Positions 1 to 5,406 of a DNA stretch of 5,472 nt are shown here, in pieces. Position 1 is the stretch's first letter. Each line of letters begins with the position of its first letter. The stretch covers positions 1-5,472 of the forward strand of contig CAMSQT010000090.1 of assembly GCA_947062645.1 (NCBI GenBank), written 5' to 3'. The position numbers and the translations under genes are program-made. The notes under the pieces are model-generated. The model was not told where the DNA came from. It saw nothing but the letters and a program-made list of their open reading frames with translations, and did no database searches. The DNA comes from an uncultured Clostridium sp. (GTDB lineage Bacteria > Bacillota > Clostridia > TANB77 > CAG-508).

Positions 1-118
1 TAGTATTTTAACATAGGTTCTTTTTTCTATGTCTACTAAATGGGGTGCATTTCAACAATTTATGTAGTTCTTTTTGTTATAAGTTGTAGAAATAGTTAGA
101 ATTTTAGAAGCGGAATAA
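1..118. other. Upstream intergenic stretch without a recognisable gene
   Basis: No convincing coding sequence is visible on either strand: stops are frequent and no ribosome-binding site precedes a usable frame. A weak inverted repeat (ACATAG at 11-16 with CTATGT at 27-32, 10-nt loop) could form a small hairpin but has no T-run behind it, so it is not called a terminator. The CGG at 111-113 lies in this non-coding stretch just before the promoter and is not part of a reading frame. The 3' end of an upstream gene may lie before position 1. Confidence 0.5.
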
Positions 119-147
119 TTGACAAGTCTTTCTGTGAATGATATAAT
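119..147 (+). promoter_or_regulatory. Consensus sigma-A promoter for the glycosyltransferase gene
   Basis: TTGACA at 119-124 and TATAAT at 142-147 are separated by exactly 17 nt, a perfect match to the housekeeping promoter consensus. Initiation would fall near 154, leaving a leader of about 40 nt before the ATG at 194. No operator-like repeat overlaps it, so strong constitutive expression is inferred. Confidence 0.85.
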
Positions 148-193
148 TTATATTATACAAAATTAACATAAATTAGAAAAGAAGTGATTTTAT

Positions 194-841
194 ATGGAGA
201 AAAGAGTTAGTGTAATTATTCCAGCTTTTAATGAAGAGAAAAATATAGCAAATGTAATCAACAAGGCGAAAAAGTGTAGATATGTGCAAGAAATTATAGT
301 AGTTAATAATAAAAGTACAGACAATACAGAGAAAATTGCTAAAAACGAAGGGGCTAGAGTAGTTGAATGTAATAACCAAGGCAAAGGTTATGCAATGGAA
401 GAGGGAGTAAGGAGTGCAAAAAATGAAATTGTTGTCTTTTTAGATGGTGATATAGCAGATTATACAGAAGATGTAGTGGATAGACTAATAAAACCAATTA
501 TAGAAAAGGACATTGACTTTGTAAAAGCAACTTTTGATAGAGAAGGTGGAAGAATTACAGAATTAGTAGCAAAACCGTTACTAAAAATAGTATTTCCTAG
601 CATGCAAGCATATCAACAACCTTTAAGTGGAATGATTGCAGGAAAAAAGAGTTGTTTTGAAAAGGTTGAATTTGAGAAAGATTATGGAGTAGATATTGGA
701 CTTTTGTTAGATATGGATAAAAAACATGTAAGAATAAAAGAAGCCTATTTAGGAACACTAAAAAATGTATCAAAAGATTGGAGAGCTTTAGAGAAAATGT
801 CTACAGAAGTTATGAAGGCAATTTTAAAACGAAGAGATTAA
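194..841 (+). CDS. GT-A family glycosyltransferase, glucosyl-3-phosphoglycerate synthase-like
   Basis: A 215-residue cytoplasmic glycosyltransferase with no signal peptide or membrane helix. The N-terminus carries the nucleotide-sugar-binding start of GT2/GT81 enzymes (VSVIIPAFNEEKNI, residues 5-18), followed by a VVNNKSTDNT segment at 36-45 and the metal-binding DGD motif at 84-86 (LDGDI). The second half resembles GpgS-type enzymes (GT81): EGGRITELVAKPLL near 117-130, a QPLSG acceptor-side segment at 142-146, and GVDIGLLLD near 165-173. GpgS makes glucosyl-3-phosphoglycerate from NDP-glucose and 3-phosphoglycerate. This protein is shorter than the roughly 320-residue actinobacterial enzyme, so the exact substrates are inferred and a generic GT2 role remains possible. 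Start: ATG at 194 with a modest GAAGTGA-type site at 181-187, behind a perfect promoter. It is a single-gene transcript ended by the hairpin at 848-885. It contains no CGG codon and reads through without a frame break. Confidence 0.85.
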   Translation: MEKRVSVIIPAFNEEKNIANVINKAKKCRYVQEIIVVNNKSTDNTEKIAKNEGARVVECNNQGKGYAMEEGVRSAKNEIVVFLDGDIADYTEDVVDRLIKPIIEKDIDFVKATFDREGGRITELVAKPLLKIVFPSMQAYQQPLSGMIAGKKSCFEKVEFEKDYGVDIGLLLDMDKKHVRIKEAYLGTLKNVSKDWRALEKMSTEVMKAILKRRD

Positions 842-847
842 GAAAAG

Positions 848-885
848 TATCTATCTAATAAGTTTATAAGATAGATATTTTTTTT
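848..885 (+). terminator. Rho-independent terminator between convergent genes
   Basis: A 9-bp perfect stem (TATCTATCT at 848-856 with AGATAGATA at 869-877) has a 12-nt loop and is followed by eight T residues (878-885). It begins just after the stop of the plus-strand glycosyltransferase gene and touches the stop of the minus-strand phosphatase. On the minus strand the same hairpin is followed by CTTTTCT, so it may also work, less efficiently, for the phosphatase. The stem is AT-rich and therefore weak, but the arrangement is classical. Confidence 0.8.
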
Positions 886-1435
886 ATACTTTAATAGGAT
901 AAACTCTATATTCGCAATTGTTTAAACTTAAGAGTTGTAAGTTTGTTTCTTTTGGTAAGTCATTCAAAATAGACTCTATCACTTGAACTACACCGCCATG
1001 AGTAGACAAGATAATATTTTTATCTGCAAAATTATTTTTTAACTGAGAAAGTAATAAAGAGATTCTATCAAATAGAGATTGAATTGGTTCCACATGATGA
1101 GAACTGTAATTTAAGTGGAAGTCTAAAAGTTTATTAATATTACAATTGAAGTTAGAAATATCATTTAAACCTTCAAAGTCACCAAAATCTCTTTCAATTA
1201 ATTTAGGTTCTATTATAATGTCTAAATTTTTATATTGATTTATGATGTTGGCTGTATCAATAGCCCTTTGAAGAGGCGAGCATAAAATATAATCAATATC
1301 AATATTTTTAAAAACCTCAGCTAAGTTTTGAGCTTGTTGTTTTCCTACTTCTGTTAAGAAAGTATTGGTTCTACCTTGAAATTTTTTTTCTACATTCCAA
1401 TTAGTTTGACCATGTCGTATAACATATATATTCAT
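884..1435 (-). CDS. Histidine phosphatase superfamily protein (phosphoglycerate mutase-like)
   Basis: A 183-residue member of the histidine phosphatase (branch 1, cofactor-dependent PGM-like) superfamily, which removes phosphate through a phosphohistidine intermediate. The catalytic RHG motif is at residues 7-9 (VIRHGQTNWN) with H8 as nucleophile. Other core residues are R57 in the CSPLQRAIDTA segment, E81 in IERDFGDFEG as likely proton donor, and H146 in STHGG. The substrate cannot be read from sequence; relatives include CobC-type and broad phosphosugar phosphatases and non-glycolytic PGM homologues. The frame is open upstream to 1495, but the ATG at 1433-1435 is chosen because the protein then begins directly with the family's first beta strand, an AAAGGA site (plus-strand 1443-1448) sits 7 nt upstream, and the predicted promoter at 1464-1492 would start transcription inside the extension. 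It is transcribed away from hslO and convergently with the glycosyltransferase gene. It has no in-frame CGG. Confidence 0.9.
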   Translation of the reverse strand: MNIYVIRHGQTNWNVEKKFQGRTNTFLTEVGKQQAQNLAEVFKNIDIDYILCSPLQRAIDTANIINQYKNLDIIIEPKLIERDFGDFEGLNDISNFNCNINKLLDFHLNYSSHHVEPIQSLFDRISLLLSQLKNNFADKNIILSTHGGVVQVIESILNDLPKETNLQLLSLNNCEYRVYPIKV

Positions 1436-1463
1436 ACTTTTATCCTTTACTAATTTTTTACAA

Positions 1464-1492
1464 ATTATAACATAGAAAAATAAGAAAAACAA
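1464..1492 (-). promoter_or_regulatory. Promoter for the histidine phosphatase gene
   Basis: On the minus strand TTGTTT (plus coordinates 1487-1492) is followed after 17 nt by a perfect TATAAT (1464-1469). It lies 28 nt upstream of the chosen ATG and supports that start over the longer reading frame. The -35 box is weak (3 of 6). Confidence 0.6.
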
Positions 1493-1500
1493 CAATAAAC

Positions 1501-1529
1501 TTGCTATTTTATCGAAATTATATTAAAAT
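1501..1529 (+). promoter_or_regulatory. Probable promoter for hslO
   Basis: TTGCTA at 1501-1506 and TAAAAT at 1524-1529 are 17 nt apart, matching consensus in 4 of 6 and 5 of 6 positions. It is placed back-to-back with the minus-strand phosphatase promoter (1464-1492), 9 nt away. This is the only good candidate between the divergent genes for hslO. Confidence 0.5.
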
Positions 1530-1572
1530 AGACAAAAAGAAATCAAGTAAGATTTGAAAGGAAGATACTAAA

Positions 1573-2461
1573 ATGCCAGACAAAATCATAAAATTCTTAG
1601 CACATGAAAAAAAAATAGCAGTCATATGTGCCAATACAAGTAAGCTAGTCGAAAAAGCAAGAAAAACCCATGACCTAAGTCCAGTAGCAACTGCAGCTTT
1701 TGGAAGAATGCTAACTATGACAGCTATTATGGGAACAGAATTAAAAAGTACAAAAGACAAGCTAACCGTACAAATTAAAGGAAATGGACCATTAGAAATG
1801 ATGGTAGCAACTACCAATAACTTTCCCAAAGTAAAAGGATATGTTGTAAATCCAAGAGTAGATATCCCATTAAACGAATTTGGAAAATTAGATGTAGGAG
1901 GAGCAATTGGGCAAGAAGGTTATATCAATGTAATTAAAGATATTGGTTTAAAAGACCCATACATAGGAATATCACCTTTAACATCAGGAGAAATAGCAGA
2001 CGACTTTGCCAATTACTTTGTAAAGTCCCAACAACAAAATTCAGCAGTAGCTCTTCGGAGTATTAGTAGACAAAGATGGTGTTAGGGCAGCAGGAGGCTA
2101 TTTAATTAATCCAATGCCAGATGCTGGAGAAGAAGAAATCTCCAAGGTAGAACAGGCAATTTTTAAAGCAGGAGCCATATCAAAAATGTTAGACCAGAAT
2201 TTAAGCCTGCAAGAAATTGCAGTTAAAATAACAGGAGACGAAAAAGTAGAAATAATAGAAGAAAATATCACACCAATCTATGAATGTGATTGTTCAAAAG
2301 AACATATGGAACAAGCATTAGCAGCTATAGGAAAAGAGGAGTTACAAAATATTATTCAAATAGACGAACAAGCCGAAATTGTCTGTCATTTTTGCAATAA
2401 AACTTATCAATTCAGTAAAGAAGAACTAGAAGAAATGATAAAAAATATTGACAAGAAATAG
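1573..2461 (+). CDS. hslO: Hsp33 redox-regulated chaperone, read through one +1 shift at CGG (2056)
   Basis: Hsp33 is a cytoplasmic holdase that holds zinc when reduced and becomes an active chaperone when oxidised. The first part (residues 1-161, from ATG 1573) is the Hsp33 N-terminal domain, including ATAAFGRMLTM, KGNGPLEMMVA and the GYVVNP segment. In frame 1 the sequence after CTT becomes CGG AGT ATT and reaches a stop at 2083-2085. If the C at 2056 is skipped, reading continues GGA GTA TTA GTA GAC and gives the family's SAVALGVLV segment with Gly162, then AAGGYLINPMP and the C-terminal redox domain. The four zinc cysteines are present as CDC (C238, C240) and CHFC (C271, C274). Total length is 295 residues, normal for the family, and the protein ends at 2461. 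Start: ATG 1573 with GAAAGGAAG at 1556-1564. Taken alone this would be called a frameshifted pseudogene. The same CGG lesion five times in the flippase gene argues for recoding instead. Confidence 0.9.
2056..2059 (+). other. CGGA +1 frameshift site in hslO (CTT C GGA GTA)
   Basis: An in-frame CGG triplet follows CTT (Leu161). Skipping the C restores frame and gives GGA, Gly162, in the conserved SAVALGVLV segment of Hsp33. No stop codon, Shine-Dalgarno-like sequence or obvious hairpin adjoins the site; the in-frame stop is nine codons further on. Confidence 0.85.
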
Positions 2462-2476
2462 AAAAGAAAATATAAT
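2448..2476 (+). promoter_or_regulatory. Consensus promoter for the pyrophosphatase gene, inside the 3' end of hslO
   Basis: TTGACA at 2448-2453 and TATAAT at 2471-2476 have exactly 17 nt between them, a perfect consensus match. The -35 box lies within the last codons of hslO (ATT GAC AAG AAA TAG), so the promoter uses coding DNA. Transcription would begin near 2483, about 27 nt before the next ATG. Confidence 0.8.
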
Positions 2477-2509
2477 AATAAAAATAACTAAGAAAAGAGG
2501 AATTACAAA

Positions 2510-3433
2510 ATGGAAAATAAAGTATTAATTTTTGGACATAAAAACCCAGACACAGACTCAATCTGTTCAAGCATAGTACAAGAAACCCTTAACAACAAAG
2601 CAGGTTGGGAAGCAAAAGCAGTAAGATTAGGAGCCATCAATAAAGAAACACAATTTGTATTAGACTATTTACAAATAGAAGCACCAGAACGAATCGAAAA
2701 AGTAGAAGAAGGGCAAGAAGTAATTTTAGTAGACCATGCTAATTTTGACCAAAGTGTGGAAGGAATTGAAAAAGCGACCATACGCATGGTAATAGACCAT
2801 CATAATATTAGCAATTTTAGAACTTCTGATCCATTATATTATTTAGCCAAACCATATGGCTGTACAGCAACCATTCTATATGAAGAATTTAAAAGATTAG
2901 GATGTGAAATTGAAAGAAAAGAAGCTGTTTTAATGGCAAGTGCGATTATATCAGACACCTTATTATTAAAATCACCAACCACAACAAGATTTGACAAACA
3001 AGCATTAGAAGAGTTAGGAAAAATTGCAGGACTAGATATACAAGACTATGGTCTAGCCATGTTAAAAGCAGGAACTGATTTGGATGACTTTACACCAAAA
3101 GAACTAATCAACATAGATGCCAAAGAATTTGCAAAAGAAGGAACTAAATATGAAATTGCACAAGTAAACACAGTTGATATAGAAGCTGTTTTACAAAGAG
3201 AAGAAGAATTAAAAGCAGTAATAAACCAAACAATCGAAGAAAAAGGGTTATGCTTATTTGTATTAGCAATTACTGACATTTTAAATAGCAATTCCATGAT
3301 TATCGCATTAGGAAACAAAACAGATGTAATCAAAAAAGCTTTTGGAAAGGACTTAAATAATGATAAAGCCTTTTTAGAAGGAGTAGTTTCTAGAAAAAAA
3401 CAATTATTACCTGAAATTGATAAAAATATATAA
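2510..3433 (+). CDS. ppaC: Manganese-dependent inorganic pyrophosphatase (family II, DHH)
   Basis: A 307-residue cytoplasmic enzyme that hydrolyses pyrophosphate to two phosphates, pulling biosynthetic reactions such as nucleic acid synthesis and amino acid activation forward. The DHH-phosphoesterase metal ligands are all visible: GHKNPDTDS at 9-17 (H10, D14, D16), VDH at 74-76 (D75), the DHH motif at 96-98, and SDT with D149. The DHHA2 C-terminal domain ends with the substrate-binding SRKKQ at 294-298. Length matches the compact family II form of about 305-310 residues; no regulatory CBS/DRTGG insert is present. Start: ATG 2510 with AAGAGGAA a few nt upstream. It follows hslO by 48 nt but has its own promoter at 2448-2476, so it may be expressed both from that and by read-through. 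There is no CGG codon anywhere in the gene and the reading frame is intact, a useful internal control for sequence quality. Confidence 0.95.
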   Translation: MENKVLIFGHKNPDTDSICSSIVQETLNNKAGWEAKAVRLGAINKETQFVLDYLQIEAPERIEKVEEGQEVILVDHANFDQSVEGIEKATIRMVIDHHNISNFRTSDPLYYLAKPYGCTATILYEEFKRLGCEIERKEAVLMASAIISDTLLLKSPTTTRFDKQALEELGKIAGLDIQDYGLAMLKAGTDLDDFTPKELINIDAKEFAKEGTKYEIAQVNTVDIEAVLQREEELKAVINQTIEEKGLCLFVLAITDILNSNSMIIALGNKTDVIKKAFGKDLNNDKAFLEGVVSRKKQLLPEIDKNI

Positions 3434-3446
3434 GCAACAATTTTGA

Positions 3447-3531
3447 AAATGATTTTGGGGACGGAGGAAAAAATCATGATTGAATAAATATATTTAAATC
3501 ATGATTTTTTCCTCCGTCCCCAAAATCATTT
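3447..3531 (+). repeat. Perfect 35-bp palindrome with 15-nt loop (REP/MITE-like or terminator-like element)
   Basis: The arms 3447-3481 and 3497-3531 are exact reverse complements over all 35 positions, with a 15-nt AT-rich loop at 3482-3496. The arm contains a G-rich core, GGGGACGGAGG at 3457-3467, much richer in GC than the surrounding DNA. Similar GGGGACGG cores occur, from memory, in palindromic repeats associated with IS200-like/RAYT transposases in Firmicutes, so a mobile palindromic unit is plausible. It could also stop transcription after ppaC, but there is no T-run beyond the stem, so it is not a standard intrinsic terminator. It lies only 13 nt after the ppaC stop. Confidence 0.85.
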
Positions 3532-3541
3532 CCTTAAACTA

Positions 3542-3570
3542 TTGAATATTTTAGGAATTAAATCTATAAT
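3542..3570 (+). promoter_or_regulatory. Promoter for the flippase gene
   Basis: TTGAAT at 3542-3547 and a perfect TATAAT at 3565-3570 are separated by 17 nt. It lies just downstream of the 35-bp palindrome and about 70 nt before the ATG at 3643, giving the flippase its own transcript start. Confidence 0.65.
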
Positions 3571-3642
3571 AGTAAAGTAAAATAAAATAAAGAAATTTTC
3601 CAAAAGAATAGATAAAAATAGAAAGAAAGGACGAAATAAAAC

Positions 3643-5282
3643 ATGCAAAACGAAGAAGTAATGCGGAAAGTCATCCAAGAAAGAGACTTTCATGCAAGGT
3701 GTTATCACCTTAATTTTCTCACAAGTACTAATCAAATTATTGGGATTGGTCTATACCCTGTATTTGACCAATCGAGAAGGATTTGGTGATAAAGGAAATG
3801 GGATTGTGGCAGCAGGGTATCAAATTTATGCGATGCTACTTACGATTTCTTCAATTGGTGTGCCAAATGCAATTTCTAAATTAGTAGCAGAAAGAATTGC
3901 CGTTCGGAGACCATAAAGGTGGACATAGGATTTTTAAAATCGCTTTTGCAACATTTGCTATGATTGGTTTGATACGGAAGTTTGTTATTGTTTTTTGGTG
4001 CTAATAGGATAGCCAATTTATGGCTACAAATACCAGAAGCGGAAATGACATTGGTTGCACTATCACCTGCTATCTTTTTTGTAGCAATATCGTCTGTTAT
4101 GAGAGGATACTTTAACGCTAGGCAAAATATCAAAGCAACTGCAAGGTCACAAAGCTTAGAACAGGTTTTTAAAACGACACTTACGATTATATTAGTAGAA
4201 ATTATTGCAATTATTTCTAATGCCTCTACAGAATGGATGGCAGGAGGAGCTACTTTGGCTACAACACTTGCAACATTTGCAGGGTTTGGCTATTTGTATC
4301 TATACTATAGAACAAAAACAAGAGAGATTGCAACGGAAATAAAACAAACTGTAAATTACAAGTATGAAAGAGTAAAAACAATTATAAAAAGAATTTTGAT
4401 GGTATCGATTCCTATTGCCTTAACAGCTATCATGTCTTCTTTAAATAAAAATATTGATTCTTTTACTGTAGTAAGAAGTTTGAAACAATTTATGAGCGAA
4501 GATATGGCAATATCACAATACCGGAATATTAGGTGGAAAAGTAGATATGCTAACAAGTTTGCCATTATCTATCAACGTAGCTTTTGCAACAGCATTGGTA
4601 CCAGCAATTGCTTCTGCTAAAGCAAAAAAAGATAAGAAAACAATTACTGAAAAAACATCATTTTCATTACTAATCTCTATGCTAATAGGTCTTCCTTGCA
4701 CAGTTGGAATGTGTTTATTTGCAGGACCAATTTTAAACTTATTGTTTCCTAATGCAAGTGCAGGAGAAGTAATTTTACAAATTAGTTCATTAACAATTAT
4801 CTTTACCATATTAGACCAAACCATAAATGGTGCCTTACAAGGCTATGGAAAGTTGATGGTGCCAGCTATATCTTTAGGATGTCGGGGTAATGGTTAAATT
4901 AATCTTAAATTTAATCTTAGTACCAATTCCTGAAATTGGAATAAATGGTGCAGCAGGGGCTTCGGTTGCTTGTCATTTAGTAGCCTTTACAATTGCAATT
5001 ACCTCACTTCGAAAAACGATAAAGTTGAATTTGACTTTTTCAAAATTTTTTATAAAACCAGTAATTGCAGTAGTCATTATGGGAATTTGCTCATATTTTA
5101 GTTATATAACACTTTGCGGAATAATTGCTACAAAATTGGCTACAATAATAGCAATGCTTATTGCTGTAATCATTTATGCTCTAGCAATTATTGCTTTAAA
5201 AGTATTTTCAAAAAGTGAAATAAAAATGATGCCAGCAGGAGAAAAAATCCTAAAAGTACTGGAAAGACTAAAAATTTATTAA
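3643..5282 (+). CDS. MOP-superfamily polysaccharide/lipid flippase (SpoVB/YabM-like), read through five +1 shifts at CGG
   Basis: A multi-helix membrane transporter of the MATE/MOP flippase superfamily, whose members move lipid-linked saccharides such as peptidoglycan precursors across the membrane. The reading frame is interrupted five times, each at an in-frame CGG (3664, 3905, 3975, 4522, 4883). Skipping the C each time gives one 544-residue protein, the usual size for SpoVB/YabM homologues: pieces of 7, 80, 23, 182, 120 and 132 residues. Recognisable segments join across the breaks: FSQVLIKLLGLVYTLYLTN, GVPNAISKLVAERIAVGDHK, GLIGSLLLFFG, AISQYGILGGKVDMLTSLPL and PAISLGCGVMVKLILNL. The new residues are Gly8, 88, 111, 293 and 413. 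Start: ATG 3643 with AAAGGA at 3626-3631; ATG 3692 is a weaker alternative with a poor binding site. About 14 membrane helices are expected from the family. HU follows downstream, as in the yabM-containing sporulation/division cluster of Firmicutes, although mazG is not between them. Pseudogene decay is the conventional alternative, but the lesions are identical and no other stop or deletion is seen. Confidence 0.85.
3664..3667 (+). other. CGGA +1 frameshift site 1 in the flippase gene (ATG C GGA AAG)
   Basis: This in-frame CGG is codon 8 counted from ATG 3643. Skipping C gives Gly8 and leads into KSSKKETFMQGV and the first membrane helix. Without the shift the frame stops at 3787-3789. It is the least certain of the six because an internal start at 3692 could also explain the downstream protein. 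Confidence 0.65.
3905..3908 (+). other. CGGA +1 frameshift site 2 in the flippase gene (GTT C GGA GAC)
   Basis: An in-frame CGG follows GTT. Unshifted, translation stops three codons after it, at 3914-3916. Skipping C gives Gly88 in the IAVGDHKG segment, which is typical of SpoVB-like flippases (AxGDxKGA). Confidence 0.85.
3975..3978 (+). other. CGGA +1 frameshift site 3 in the flippase gene (ATA C GGA AGT)
   Basis: An in-frame CGG follows ATA only 23 codons after the previous site. Skipping C gives Gly111 and joins GLI to GSLLLFFG within one hydrophobic helix. Unshifted, the frame reaches TAA nine codons after the CGG. Confidence 0.85.
4522..4525 (+). other. CGGA +1 frameshift site 4 in the flippase gene (TAC C GGA ATA)
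   Basis: An in-frame CGG follows TAC. Skipping one C of the TACCGGA run gives Gly293 and joins AISQY to GILGGKVDMLTSLPLS, a typical cytoplasmic-loop-to-helix segment of this family. Which of the two adjacent Cs is skipped cannot be told from sequence. Confidence 0.85.
4883..4886 (+). other. CGGG +1 frameshift site 5 in the flippase gene (TGT C GGG GTA)
   Basis: An in-frame CGG follows TGT. This is the only one of the six where the resumed codon is GGG rather than GGA. Skipping C gives Gly413 and joins PAISLGC to GVMVKLILNLILVPI. Unshifted, the frame stops at 4895-4897. Confidence 0.85.
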
Positions 5283-5337
5283 AAAAAAGTAAAAAAAAGA
5301 AGGATTTTCAGTATTTTTGGCGAATTGTTTAAGTGAA

Positions 5338-5372
5338 GTACAAAGATTGCGGTTGTTCATGTGATCTTGTAC
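5338..5372 (+). promoter_or_regulatory. Imperfect inverted repeat in the leader before hup
   Basis: GTACAAAGAT at 5338-5347 pairs with ATCTTGTAC at 5364-5372 apart from one bulged A, giving a nine-pair stem around a 16-nt loop. It lies about 20 nt before the HU ribosome-binding site. It could be an operator, an mRNA leader hairpin or chance. I see no convincing -35/-10 pair in this 124-nt intergenic region, and no clear terminator after the flippase gene, so hup may be partly transcribed by read-through. Confidence 0.35.
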
Positions 5373-5406
5373 ATAAACTATTTAAATCTTATAGGAGGTA
5401 ATTTAA

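Noticed and set aside
31..60. Possible end of an insertion sequence around the GGGGTGCATTTCAA string
   Set aside because: It vaguely recalls mobile-element ends in Clostridia, but there is no partner repeat, transposase or target duplication in the window.
1436..1495. Longer N-terminus of the histidine phosphatase starting at 1495
   Set aside because: The extension overlaps a likely promoter, has no family similarity, and the ATG at 1435 has a good AAAGGA site and begins right at the RHG-containing strand.
3046..3477. Long open frames antisense to ppaC, hslO and the flippase gene
   Set aside because: They lie opposite well-supported genes, lack binding sites and family resemblance, and reflect AT-rich codon bias.
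3664..4886. Classical slippery-site or stop-assisted (RF2-like) +1 frameshifting
   Set aside because: The preceding codons share no pattern, re-pairing after a +1 slip is poor, no stop codon adjoins the sites, and no common upstream SD-like element or downstream hairpin is visible.
1573..5282. hslO and the flippase gene as ordinary pseudogenes broken by random indels
   Set aside because: All six lesions are the same base in the same codon phase before a glycine codon, with no other decay. Pseudogenes would show mixed insertions, deletions and stops. Artefact is still possible but random error is not.
5283..5337. Terminator after the flippase gene
   Set aside because: The region is A-rich with no convincing stem followed by a T-run on the plus strand.
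5348..5365. Mini-ORF TTG CGG TTG TTC ATG TGA in the hup leader as a CGG sensor
   Set aside because: It is too short, has no ribosome-binding site and starts with TTG. The CGG is most simply chance within the leader.
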